From JANPPS01 sp965246925 (GTDB lineage: Bacteria; Pseudomonadota; Alphaproteobacteria; Acetobacterales; Acetobacteraceae): DNA of 64,000 nt. The position numbers were made by a program, and so were the translations under genes. Below are positions 51,485 through 60,116 of the stretch, in pieces; positions within the stretch are counted from its first letter, which is position 1; every line of letters starts with the position of its first letter. The notes under the pieces are model-generated. The model ran no database searches. It saw only the letters and a program-made list of their open reading frames with translations, and had not been told where the DNA came from. Location of the stretch: contig OZ251994.1 in NCBI GenBank assembly GCA_965246925.1, positions 1,116,001-1,180,000 of the forward strand. Direction: 5' to 3'.

Positions 51485-52803
51485 TCACGTGGCTCCGAGA
51501 GATCGACGGACGAGCCGGCGCCCCCGCCGTCTCCCGACTTGACGGCGTGGGTGGCGGTGGAGACACCCTTGTCGAGCGCTTGGCCGCGCTGCATCCGGCG
51601 CGCCCAAGCAGGCGGTCCGCTGGCGGTCTCCGAAGCGCCTGCGGCTGCGCCGTCAGTGGCACCCCCGGTCGTGGCTCCGCCGGAGGCTTCGAAGCCGGCG
51701 CGGGCGCCAGAGGTGAAGCGGCCACCAAGATCAGCGGCGGCGCGGCGTATCGGGTTCACGACGGCCGCGTTGACGCCTGCTTTCGCCATCCCGCCGGCAC
51801 CGCTTGCAGCAGCGCTCAGGCCGCTCTCGCCCATCGCACCAGCACGGAACGCGCCGACCGATGCACCGGCCAACGACGCGCCGCCGCGTGCGGCGCCGGC
51901 GATCGCGGCGCCCGCTCCGCCCGCCGCCAATCCGACGCCGGCTGCTGCTGCGGCGGCAACGCCGCCCGCCGCAATGCCGGTGCCGATCGCAGCACCCGCG
52001 CCGAGTTGTGGACCGCCAGAAACGATGCCGTTGGCAATCCCTGGGCCGAAGATGCCGAGGCCGAGGAGCGACAGCGACGCGAGCACCAGCCCCATCGCAT
52101 CCGCGATTGTGGGCGTCGCTGGAAAGGAAGTGGTGAACTGTGAAAACAACGTCGAGCCAATGCCGACGATCACGGCAAGCACGAGTACCTTCACGCCGGA
52201 GGAGATGACGTTGCCGAGCACCCGCTCGGCGGCGAAGGCCGTCTTGCCGAACAGTCCAAACGGGATCAGCACGAAACCGCACAGCGTGGAGAGCTTGAAT
52301 TCGATCAGGCTGACGAAGAGCTGTATCGCCAGCACGAAGAACGAGATCAGTACGATCGCCCAGGCGAACAGTAGCACGGTGATCTGGATGAAATTCTCGA
52401 AGAAGCTGACGAAGCCCATCAGCCCGGAGATCGATTGCAGAATGGGCTGGCCGGCATCCAGGCCAACTTGTGCGACGCGCCCCGGTCGGAGGAAGTCAGC
52501 CTCTGACAGCCCCGTGCCGGATGCCTTCAGGCCGAGAGCGGCAAAACTCTCGAACAGCACGCGGGAGAGCATCTGCCAGTTGCTGATCAGATAGGCGAAC
52601 ACGCCGACGAACAGCGTCTTCTTGACCAGACGCGCGATAATGTCCTCGTCGCCGGCCCAGCTCCAGAACAGGGCCGCGAGGATGATGTCGATAAGGACCA
52701 GCGTCCGCGCGAGGAATCCGACCTCCGGCCCGAGCAGTCCGAAGCCGCTGTCGATGTATTGCGTGAAGACGCCGAGGAAGTTGTCGATGACCCCGCTGTT
52801 CAC
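51481..52803 (-). CDS. trbL: conjugal transfer protein TrbL (VirB6-like)
   Basis: The 440-residue inner-membrane protein has several hydrophobic helices between residues 30 and 250 (e.g. TLVLIDIILAALFWSWAG, VLLFAWAIVLISFFVLAIQLFVSLIEF), followed by a Gly/Ala-rich tail (about 255-440) typical of P-type TrbL. It forms part of the inner-membrane platform. Start and stop overlap trbK and trbF by four bases each. Confidence 0.93.
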   Translation of the reverse strand: MNSGVIDNFLGVFTQYIDSGFGLLGPEVGFLARTLVLIDIILAALFWSWAGDEDIIARLVKKTLFVGVFAYLISNWQMLSRVLFESFAALGLKASGTGLSEADFLRPGRVAQVGLDAGQPILQSISGLMGFVSFFENFIQITVLLFAWAIVLISFFVLAIQLFVSLIEFKLSTLCGFVLIPFGLFGKTAFAAERVLGNVISSGVKVLVLAVIVGIGSTLFSQFTTSFPATPTIADAMGLVLASLSLLGLGIFGPGIANGIVSGGPQLGAGAAIGTGIAAGGVAAAAAAGVGLAAGGAGAAIAGAARGGASLAGASVGAFRAGAMGESGLSAAASGAGGMAKAGVNAAVVNPIRRAAADLGGRFTSGARAGFEASGGATTGGATDGAAAGASETASGPPAWARRMQRGQALDKGVSTATHAVKSGDGGGAGSSVDLSEPRE

Positions 52804-53117
52804 GGCGCACCGTCGCTTGTGGAAGTTGATTTGACGACGGCGTGGAACGGGCTTGGCACGTCATGCGCGGTGCCGAGAAATCGACGGCGGTTCTCCGCCC
52901 AGGCGCGCTCACACGCCTCGTCTCGGCAGCTGGCCGGCGTCAGTGCGTTGCAGCGTTCGAGTTCGGCGGCAAGCGGGTCATGCGTGGACGAGGACGACGC
53001 CGGTGGAGCCGACCCTTTTCCCTCCCGGCCTGCCTCGATCGTCGTTTCAGCTGCGGCCAGAACGGCAAAGCCGACCGCGCCAATCCTTATCCAGCCCGTG
53101 ATGTCGCGCGGCTGCAT
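52800..53117 (-). CDS. TrbK-like entry exclusion candidate
   Basis: The 105-residue protein has a hydrophobic N-terminal segment (WIRIGAVGFAVLAAAET) and the motif ERCNALTPASCRDEACERAWAENRRRFLG, typical of the TrbK-alternate group found between trbJ and trbL. In plasmid RP4, TrbK is an exclusion lipoprotein. Here there is no lipobox, so the role is by position and motif only. It overlaps trbL by four bases. Confidence 0.65.
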   Translation of the reverse strand: MQPRDITGWIRIGAVGFAVLAAAETTIEAGREGKGSAPPASSSSTHDPLAAELERCNALTPASCRDEACERAWAENRRRFLGTAHDVPSPFHAVVKSTSTSDGAP

Positions 53118-53120
53118 GGC

Positions 53121-53876
53121 TCAATGAAACATCGTGATATTGGTCGGCTGGTAGCCGACGCCCGGCGTCAGGAAGCGCTGCAACTGCGCCTGACCTTGGT
53201 TTTGACCAGCGGCTACCTGGGCGCCTTGCAGGCTCTGGGCGCGGCCTTGAGCCGCGAGGAGCGCGGTGACGTCGGCAAGCTGCTGCGACACCAAGGCGAG
53301 CAATTGGTTGCCGGCTTGCTGCGCCTGCAATGCACCGGTGGCACCTTGGCTCGACGAGACGAGTGCGTTCACCTGCGTCTGCGCCGTATTCAAATTGCCG
53401 ACGACGGTGGCTTGCGTCTTCAGCGCGTCCTGGAAGCCGGAGAGCGTGTTCTGCCAGCGTGTCTGCGCGTCGGTGATGAGCTGCCCCGACGACGTCGCCC
53501 CGGTGTAGCCGGTCGGGTAGAGACTCTGGAACTGGGTCTGGATGTTGGCAACGTTGTAGGCAATGCCTTGCGCCTGGCCGAGCAGCTGCTGCGTACGCTG
53601 GATCGTCGAGGTCAGCTGCGAGAGTGCAGAGTACGGCAGGCTCGTCAGGTTACGCGCCTGGTTGATCAGCATTTGTGCCTCGTTCTGCAACGAGAGCACT
53701 TCGTTGTTGATCTGCTGCAACTCACGCGCGGCGGTCAGCACGTTTTGGCTGAAGTTGGTGGCGTCGAACACCGCCCATTGCGCCGATGCTGGCGCAGGCG
53801 ATGCTGCAGAAAATGCCAGAGCCGTGAGACCAGCGAACACCACGCGCCGAATCGGTGGGAGAATGCGATTGGTCAT
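53121..53876 (-). CDS. trbJ: conjugal transfer protein TrbJ (VirB5-like)
   Basis: The 251-residue exported protein has a signal peptide (RRVVFAGLTALAFSAASPAPASAQ) and a helical, Gln/Asn-rich body (FSQNVLTAARELQQINNEVLSLQNEAQMLINQARNLTSLPYSALSQL) with C-terminal coiled-coil sequence. The ATG at 53876 is chosen because the upstream ORF is not TrbJ-like. VirB5-like proteins sit at the pilus tip. It overlaps trbE by four bases. Confidence 0.92.
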   Translation of the reverse strand: MTNRILPPIRRVVFAGLTALAFSAASPAPASAQWAVFDATNFSQNVLTAARELQQINNEVLSLQNEAQMLINQARNLTSLPYSALSQLTSTIQRTQQLLGQAQGIAYNVANIQTQFQSLYPTGYTGATSSGQLITDAQTRWQNTLSGFQDALKTQATVVGNLNTAQTQVNALVSSSQGATGALQAQQAGNQLLALVSQQLADVTALLAAQGRAQSLQGAQVAAGQNQGQAQLQRFLTPGVGYQPTNITMFH

Positions 53877-56350
53877 CGAACGGGTTCCTTCGATTGCTGG
53901 CCGATGGATGGGGTCTGGATAGCGGGTGCGGGTGCATCGCCGAGCAGTTCGGCGGCCCAATCCTGGCCACGCCGACGGAGCCAAGCTGCGGCGAAGCGCT
54001 CGCGTCCGTGCTCGGCTAACACCTCGCCGATAAGCGCCTGGTCGCCCTTCGAGGAAGCAGCACAGAAAGCGAGCGCCGCTTCCCCGAGACCCAGCTCGAA
54101 AAGCCGGTTGCCGCGCCGACTCTGGCAGTAATAGTCGCGCTTGGGTGCGGCCCGGGCGATGATCTCGATCTGGCGATCATTGAGCCCGAACCGGCGATAG
54201 ATCGCTGTGATCTGCGGCTCCACTGCACGCTCGTTCGGCAGAAGAATGCGAGTCAGGCAGCTTTCGATGATGGCAGGCGCAATCGCGCTTGTCTCGATGT
54301 CGGCCAGCGACTGGGTCGCGAACACGACGCTCGCATTCTTCTTGCGCAATGTTTTCAGCCACTCGCGTAGCTGCGCACCAAAGGTGGCATCGTCGATCGC
54401 CAGCCATCCTTCATCAATGATCAGCAACGTCGGCGCGCCGTTCAGCCGCCCTTCGATGCGGTGAAACAGGTAGGCGAGCACGGCCGGCGCTGCCGCAGAC
54501 CCGACCAGGCCCTCGGTCTCGAACACCTGCACGTCCGCCTCGCCAAGGCGTTCGGTTTCGGCGTCAAGCAGCCGGCCCCACGGACCCTCCAGCGTGTATG
54601 GCTTCAGCGCCCGTTTGAGCGCGTTGGCCTGTAGCAGCACGGAGAGGCCGGTCAGCGTGCGTTCGGCCAAGGGTGCCGATGCAAGCGAGCCGAGGGCCGA
54701 CCAGAGGTGCTCCCTCACCTCGGGCGTTACTGATACCTTCTCCCGGGCCAGGATGTCGGCGACCCACGCGGCGGCCCAGGCGCGTTCGGCCGCCTCATCG
54801 ATCCGCGACAGCGGCTGGAGTGCGACGGGCTCGGCAATGTCCTCCGACATCGAACCGCCGAGGTCGTGCCACTCCCCGCCCATGGCGAGTGCTGCAGCAC
54901 GGATCGATCCGCCGAAATCGAAAGCAAACACCTGCGCCCCGGAATAGCGGCGGAACTGCATCGCCATAAGCGCCAGCAGCACGCTTTTGCCCGCGCCGGT
55001 TGGCCCGACGATCAGCGTATGGCCGACGTCGCCGACATGGATCGACAGCCGGAAAGGCGTGGCACCTTCGGTCTTGCCGAACAGCAGCGGCGGCGCGCCG
55101 AAATGTTCGTCACGCTCTGGCCCAGCCCATACCGCCGAGAGCGGGATCATGTGCGCCAGGTTCAGCGTCGAGACCGGCGGCTGCCGCACGTTGGCATAGG
55201 CGTGGCCCGGCAGGGAGCCGAGCAAGGCCTCCACGGCGTTGACCGTCTCCACCATGCAGGTGAAGTCGCGGCCCTGGATGACCTTCTCGACCAGCCGGAG
55301 TTTCTCGTCGGCCAGCCTGGCGTCTTCGTCCCAAACCGTCACGGTGGCGGTGACGTAGGCCTGGCCGATCATGTCCGAACCCAGCTCGACCAGTGCCGCA
55401 TCGGCGTCGAGCGCCTTGGCGTTGGCGTCGGTGTCCAACAGGGCCGACGCCTCGTTGGTCATGATTTCCTTCAGGATGGCTGCGATGGATTTGCGCTTCG
55501 CGAACCATTGGCGGCGGATTTTCGTCAGCAGCTTGGTGGCGTCGGTCTTGTCGAGGCAGATGGCGCGCGTCATCCACCGATACGGGAAGGCCAACCGATT
55601 CAGATCGTCGAGCAGACCGGGATAGGTCGTGCTCGGGAAACCCATGATGGTCAGCGTGCGCAGGTGCGCGCGGCCGAGCCGCGGCTCCAGCCCGCCGACC
55701 AGCGGCTCATCCGCCAGTATCGCGTCGAGATGCATCGGCGTCTCGGGCACGCGCACCCGATGGCGCTTGGTCGACACCGTCGAGTGCAAGTAGGTCAGCG
55801 TTTCAACGTCCGAAAGCCACGCCGCCTCTGGGACGAAGCCCTCCACCAGCTGCAAAACTCGGTCGGTGCGGTCGATGAATGTGCGCAGCACGTCACGGGC
55901 GCTGGCGCCCTCCTCGCGGGCGCGATTCTCGTACAGCCAGCCCTCCGCACGGGAAGCATTCTCGGCCGGCGGCAGAAACAGGAACGTCAGATAGTAGGCG
56001 CTTTCGAAATGAGCGCCTGCCTCCTCGAACTGCGCCCGCCGCTCGAAATCGACCAGGGATGACGCCGGGTCAGGAAAATTGGAGGGCGGATAGGCATGCG
56101 CCGGATTGCGCTGCGCTTCCACGAACACGGCCCAACCGGAGCCAAGGCGGCGCAGCGCGTTGTTGAGGCGGGCGGATGCGCCGACAAGTTCAGCCGATGT
56201 CGCGCTGTCCAGGTCGGGACCGCGGAAGCGCGCGGTCCGTTGCAGGCTGCCGTCCTTGTTGAGAATCACGCCCCTGGCGGCCAACGCTGCCCATGGCAGG
56301 AAATCCGCCAGCGCGGCCTGCGTCTTCCGGTATTCGGCCAGGTGCATCAT
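53873..56350 (-). CDS. trbE: conjugal transfer ATPase TrbE (VirB4-like)
   Basis: The 825-residue ATPase powers pilus assembly and DNA transfer. It has the VirB4 N-terminal domain (FLPWAALAARGVILNKDGSLQRTARFRG) and the C-terminal RecA-like domain, with Walker A IVGPTGAGKSV and Walker B TLLIIDEGWLAID, followed by FATQSLADIE. The start is ATG 56350 or 56347, five to eight bases after the trbD stop. Length is typical. Confidence 0.96.
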   Translation of the reverse strand: MMHLAEYRKTQAALADFLPWAALAARGVILNKDGSLQRTARFRGPDLDSATSAELVGASARLNNALRRLGSGWAVFVEAQRNPAHAYPPSNFPDPASSLVDFERRAQFEEAGAHFESAYYLTFLFLPPAENASRAEGWLYENRAREEGASARDVLRTFIDRTDRVLQLVEGFVPEAAWLSDVETLTYLHSTVSTKRHRVRVPETPMHLDAILADEPLVGGLEPRLGRAHLRTLTIMGFPSTTYPGLLDDLNRLAFPYRWMTRAICLDKTDATKLLTKIRRQWFAKRKSIAAILKEIMTNEASALLDTDANAKALDADAALVELGSDMIGQAYVTATVTVWDEDARLADEKLRLVEKVIQGRDFTCMVETVNAVEALLGSLPGHAYANVRQPPVSTLNLAHMIPLSAVWAGPERDEHFGAPPLLFGKTEGATPFRLSIHVGDVGHTLIVGPTGAGKSVLLALMAMQFRRYSGAQVFAFDFGGSIRAAALAMGGEWHDLGGSMSEDIAEPVALQPLSRIDEAAERAWAAAWVADILAREKVSVTPEVREHLWSALGSLASAPLAERTLTGLSVLLQANALKRALKPYTLEGPWGRLLDAETERLGEADVQVFETEGLVGSAAAPAVLAYLFHRIEGRLNGAPTLLIIDEGWLAIDDATFGAQLREWLKTLRKKNASVVFATQSLADIETSAIAPAIIESCLTRILLPNERAVEPQITAIYRRFGLNDRQIEIIARAAPKRDYYCQSRRGNRLFELGLGEAALAFCAASSKGDQALIGEVLAEHGRERFAAAWLRRRGQDWAAELLGDAPAPAIQTPSIGQQSKEPVR

Positions 56351-56354
56351 CGGG

Positions 56355-56636
56355 TCAGACCCCGAGATGGCCGGGGATGCGCAAATGCCGGCGCACGACG
56401 TCGACGAACTGCGGATCGCGCTTGGCTGCCCAGACCGCGGCGGCATGGCCGAGGGCCCAAAGCAGGATGCCGGCGATCCAAAGCCGCAGGCCCAGGCCGA
56501 GTGCTGCCGCGATCGTGCCGTTCAGGATCGCGACCGAGCGCGGGGCGCCACCCATCAGGATGGGCTCGGCCAGCGAGCGATGCACGGGCGCCTCGAATCC
56601 CGGCACGCTCTCCCGCTCGGCCGCGAAATTGGCCAT
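56355..56636 (-). CDS. trbD: conjugal transfer protein TrbD (VirB3-like)
   Basis: The 93-residue membrane protein has a hydrophobic hairpin (VAILNGTIAAALGLGLRLWIAGILLWALGHAAAVWA) and the VirB3-like N-terminus GFEAPVHRSLAEPILMGGAPR. It partners TrbE. Its ATG shares a base with the trbC stop (TGATG). It lies four bases before trbE. Confidence 0.93.
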   Translation of the reverse strand: MANFAAERESVPGFEAPVHRSLAEPILMGGAPRSVAILNGTIAAALGLGLRLWIAGILLWALGHAAAVWAAKRDPQFVDVVRRHLRIPGHLGV

Positions 56637-56968
56637 CAGATCAGTGCCCCGCCGCCGAACGAGAAGAACGACAGGAAGAAACTCGATGCGGCAAAGGCGA
56701 TAGACAGACCGAAGACGATCTGGATGAGGCGACGCGAGCCGCCCGACGTATCGCCGAACGCCAGCGACAGGCCGGTGATGATGATGACGATCACTGCGAT
56801 GATCTTGGCGACTGGGCCTTCAATCGATTGCAGGATCTGGTTGAGCGGCGCCTCCCAGGGCATGTTCGATCCCGCGGCATAGGCCGGTGCGGCCGACAAT
56901 GCCGCCAGCGCGAATACAGCGCCGGCCGAAAGCTTACGGCCGATAGTTGGCACGATACGGGTGAGCAT
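56636..56968 (-). CDS. trbC: conjugal transfer pilin TrbC (VirB2-like)
   Basis: The 110-residue prepilin has a signal peptide (KLSAGAVFALAALSAAPAYA) and two membrane helices (KIIAVIVIIITGLSLAFG; IVFGLSIAFAASSFFLSFF). Mature TrbC is the pilus subunit and is cyclised in P-type systems. The ATG at 56968 is chosen as the first in this frame giving a signal peptide, overlapping the trbB stop by one base. Confidence 0.93.
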   Translation of the reverse strand: MLTRIVPTIGRKLSAGAVFALAALSAAPAYAAGSNMPWEAPLNQILQSIEGPVAKIIAVIVIIITGLSLAFGDTSGGSRRLIQIVFGLSIAFAASSFFLSFFSFGGGALI

Positions 56969-58020
56969 CAGTGTTCTCCGATTGGGTTGAGGAGGTATTC
57001 GCCGGTCGGCGACAGGCCGGCGACGCAAGCGAGCTCGGCAAGGCGGCGTTCGCTGCCGCGGCCGGCCAGGACGGCAACCAGGTCGATCGTCTCGGCGATC
57101 AGGGGGCGCGGCACCGTCACCACGGCTTCCTGGATGAGCTGCTCGAGGCGGCGCAGCGCGCCGAGGGCGGAGCCGGCGTGGATGGTGCCGACCCCACCGG
57201 GATGGCCGGTGCCCCATGCCTTGAGCAGGTCGAGCGCCTCGGCACCGCGGACCTCACCGATCGGGATGCGGTCGGGGCGCAGCCGCAGCGACGAGCGGAC
57301 CAGTTCGGACAGCGAGGCGACGCCGTCCTTGGTGCGCAGGGCCACAAGGTTGGGGGCTGCGCATTGCAGCTCGCGCGTATCCTCGATCAGCACGACGCGG
57401 TCGCCGGTCTTGGCGACTTCCGCCAACAGCGCATTGACCAGGGTGGTCTTGCCGGTGGACGTGCCGCCGGCGACCAATACGTTGCGCCGCTCGGCGACGG
57501 CCACGCGCAACGCCTCGGCCTGCGCGGCGGTCATGATGCCGGCGGCTGCGTAATCCGTCAGCGTGAACACGGCGACGGCTGGCTTGCGAATGGCGAAACA
57601 GGCCGCCAGCACCACGGGTGGGATCAGGCCCTCGAACCGCTCGGCGGTTTCTGGCAACTCGGCGGACACGCGCGGGCTGCCGGGGTGAACCTCCGCGCCA
57701 ACGTGATGGGCGACGAGGCGGACGATTCGCTCGCCATCGGCGGGCGAGAGACGCTGGCCGGTGTCGGCCACACCTTCGCGCAGCCGGTCGATCCAGAGCT
57801 TGCCATCGGGGTTGAGCATGACCTCAACGATCGCTGGATCTTCGAGCCAGCCGGCGATGTCCGGGCCGAGTGCGGTCCGCAACATGCGGGCACCGCGCGC
57901 GAAGGCTTCATTGCGGAATGGGATTGTCCCCACGATGTGCTCGCTTGCCTGACGCAGCCGCAACAGCGCGACCTCGGTCGGGGACGAGTAAGAAACGGCA
58001 GAGCTGGGCCGCCGCAACAA
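56968..58020 (-). CDS. trbB: conjugal transfer ATPase TrbB (VirB11-like)
   Basis: The 350-residue hexameric ATPase drives pilus biogenesis and DNA transfer. Walker A GGTSTGKTT, the Asp box VVLIEDTREL, PIGEVRGAEALDLLKAWGTGHPGGVGTIHA (Walker B/His box) and EVMLNPDGKLWIDRL with EVHPGSPRVSAELP in the N-terminal domain are all seen. The likely start TTG at 58020 is weak; the ATG at 57885 cuts the N-terminus to the conserved LRTALGPDI. It overlaps trbC by one base. Confidence 0.93.
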   Translation of the reverse strand: MLRRPSSAVSYSSPTEVALLRLRQASEHIVGTIPFRNEAFARGARMLRTALGPDIAGWLEDPAIVEVMLNPDGKLWIDRLREGVADTGQRLSPADGERIVRLVAHHVGAEVHPGSPRVSAELPETAERFEGLIPPVVLAACFAIRKPAVAVFTLTDYAAAGIMTAAQAEALRVAVAERRNVLVAGGTSTGKTTLVNALLAEVAKTGDRVVLIEDTRELQCAAPNLVALRTKDGVASLSELVRSSLRLRPDRIPIGEVRGAEALDLLKAWGTGHPGGVGTIHAGSALGALRRLEQLIQEAVVTVPRPLIAETIDLVAVLAGRGSERRLAELACVAGLSPTGEYLLNPIGEH

Positions 58021-58080
58021 GGTTGACGGCGTCGTAGGGGTCTGGCGCGTAGAGGCAGGCGCACGGATGCAAGGCCAGGG

Positions 58081-58512
58081 TCAGTCTTGCGCGGCGCCGG
58101 CGTCGTTAGCCGCTGGAATGTCCTCGCTGATCTCGCGGGCGATGCTGCGACCGCTGGCGAGCCTTCGGCCGAGCGCCTCGACGAAACCTTCGAAGCGTTC
58201 ACGGCCTTTCGCCTGCGCGGCCGCCTGCGAACTGTCGGGCGATAGCGGCGTCACTGTCAGCCAATGGCGCACGAACAGCGCCAGCATTTCCACTGAGATT
58301 CCAAGATCGCGCTCCAGACGCTCGGTCTGCCGGGACTGCCGGTCCAGCCGCCGCGAAAGCGCCGCCTCCAGCCTGTCTGGTCCGTCGGCCGACAAGAAGG
58401 ACGCGATGGCCGCTTCGGCGACCAGGGAGAGCGATTTGTTCCGGCGTGCCGCATAAGCGGAGAGCTGCGCCATGACGCCAGGATCTAGATAGACCGAAAG
58501 GCGATCCTTCAC
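58081..58512 (-). CDS. CopG/ribbon-helix-helix family regulator
   Basis: The 143-residue protein has an N-terminal ribbon-helix-helix (DRLSVYLDPGVMAQLSAYAARRNKSLSLVAEAAIASFL), then a helical charged domain with Arg-rich motifs (RRLDRQSRQTERLERDL). It is a standard gene between traG and trbB in alphaproteobacterial elements and probably regulates the trb operon or helps at the transfer origin. It lies about 60 bases before trbB. Confidence 0.85.
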   Translation of the reverse strand: MKDRLSVYLDPGVMAQLSAYAARRNKSLSLVAEAAIASFLSADGPDRLEAALSRRLDRQSRQTERLERDLGISVEMLALFVRHWLTVTPLSPDSSQAAAQAKGRERFEGFVEALGRRLASGRSIAREISEDIPAANDAGAAQD

Positions 58513-58601
58513 GGCCGCGTCTCAGAGTCCAATGCCGTCATCCGGGTCCAACGACGCCTGTCGTGCAATTGACCCAAACTGCCGTCGCATAAGGCGGGAC
58601 T

Positions 58602-59609
58602 TCACAGCCGCCTCGTACTTCTCCCGTTCCTCTTCGGAGAACTCGAATCGCGCGTCGATGCAGACGGTGCAGGCACGACTTCCTCGTGCTCCTGCAATTC
58701 CGGCTCTCGCCGGATACCGGCATTGTCGGGATCCTCCTCCGAAGCGACGTCGGTGCCCTGGCCGGGTTCGGCGGCATCGCCTGGCTGCCGTGGTTGAGGT
58801 GTGGCGCTCCAGTCATCCCCGGGACGAACGGTGGTGTTCCCATTGCTGCCGCGCACGGTCTTCCCGTTTGAAAGCGGCATCATGCTCGGCGGTGGCAGCA
58901 CCCGACCTTTGAGCCTGGCATCCTCGTAGAAACGGGCCTTGCTCGCGCGGATCGGGTGCAGTCCAGAGACGAGCACCAACTCGTCGGATGGTGGGAGCTG
59001 CATGATTTCGCCAGGGGTCAACAGCGGCCGGGCGGTCTCCTGGCGCGACACCATCAGGTGGCCGAGCCACGGTGACAGCCGGTGACCGGCATAGTTGCGT
59101 TGCGCCTTCATCTCCGTCGCGGTGCCGAGCGCATCGCTGACGCGCTTCGCAGTGCGCTCGTCGTTGGTGGCGAAGCTCACCCGCACATGGCAGTTGTCGA
59201 GGATCGAGTTGTTTGCCCCATACGCCTTCTCGATCTGGTTCAGCGATTGCGCGATGAGGAAGCTTTTCAGGCCGTAGCCGGCCATGAAAGCGAGCGCGCT
59301 CTCGAAGAAGTCCAAACGGCCGAGCGCCGGAAATTCATCCAGCATCAGGAGCAGGCGATGGTGCTTTTGCTTCGCCTCCAGTTCCTCCGTCAGACGACGG
59401 CCGATCTGGTTCAGCAGCAGGCGGACCAGCGGTTTGGTGCGTGCGATATCCGATGGCGGCACGACGAGGTAGAGCGTCACCGGCTGGCCCGCTTGGACCA
59501 GGTCGCCGATCCGCCAGTCGCAACGGCTGGTGACTTTCGCCACGACCGGATCGCGATACAGGCCCAGGAACGACATGGCCGTCGAGAGCACGCCGGACCG
59601 CTCGTTGCT
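58602..59609 (-). pseudogene. traG: traG (VirD4-like coupling protein), C-terminal part only
   Basis: About 335 codons encode the C-terminal half of the coupling protein: SNERSGVLSTAMSFLGLYRDPVV is an internal conserved block, LLLMLDEFPALGRL the Walker B site, DNCHVRVSFATNDERTAKRVSDALG and LTPGEIMQLPPSDELVLVSG the last. The Walker A domain and the N-terminal membrane helices, about half of the family length, are missing; upstream of the Ser codon at about 59609 the sequence is unlike TraG. It could be a break by insertion or deletion, so the coupling protein is not functional here. Confidence 0.8.
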
Positions 59610-60116
59610 GACACGGATGCCCCTGGGTGAAAGGGGACAGTCAGAGGGTCTAGCGACAGGACGATTGCAAGCCTGAATCTGGCACTTCGTGGTTTAGGAT
59701 AATATGGCGCGCAATGACGGGGTTTGGTGGCTTCCGGGTAAGTGGCGCAGCGGCGGCACATGGCGACGCGCCGCGTCTCCGCGATGCAAGTCGGTGATTG
59801 ACGACATCCTTCCAACAGCCAAGACTGATCAGAGCGCTCGTACGAGAGTCCTAGGAGTGCTCGAAGCGATCGCATTGAGATCGTCACCCGCAGCGAGCGT
59901 CGGCGATTGAACCCGGCCAGTTCGTGGTGGCGCCCTCAACACGTGTGCGACTGCTACACTAAAGGCTTTGAAAGCACTAGCGACGGATTTCGCTCGATTT
60001 AGCAACGTCAATCGGCTAGGGCGCGAACCCGCGCGAGGGTTCTGCGGCCATTCACAAACGACTGCAAGTACACAGATTTTTACTTGCATCGCGCGGCTCC
60101 ATCCCAGCTACCAAGA
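59610..60116. other. junction and spacer, no gene supported
   Basis: About 500 bases of visibly lower GC separate the traG break from the giant gene. A small ORF on the plus strand (59704-59910) does not look coding. An imperfect CCCCT-AGGGG pair lies at 59620-59636, and a clear eight-base hairpin at 60063-60088. The right end of the insertion or deletion should be here. Confidence 0.45.
60063..60088 (-). terminator. hairpin after the giant gene
   Basis: TGCAAGTA and TACTTGCA pair perfectly with a ten-base loop. It lies about 30 bases after the giant gene stop (minus strand). There is no U run beyond it on that strand, so termination is a guess. Confidence 0.4.

Larger units (their letters stand above)
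47971..59609 (-). mobile_element. conjugative element (trb type IV secretion), damaged or interrupted
   Basis: From the tRNA-Gly 3' end to the traG break this block has a complete trb mating-pair operon, a CopG-like regulator and a traG fragment, all minus strand. No relaxase, replication gene or integrase is visible. The far end and any second attachment site would be beyond the interruption or the window. Confidence 0.65.

Noticed and set aside
59704..59910. 68-residue plus-strand ORF in the traG-giant gene spacer
   Set aside because: No coding character or start signal; sits in the junction.
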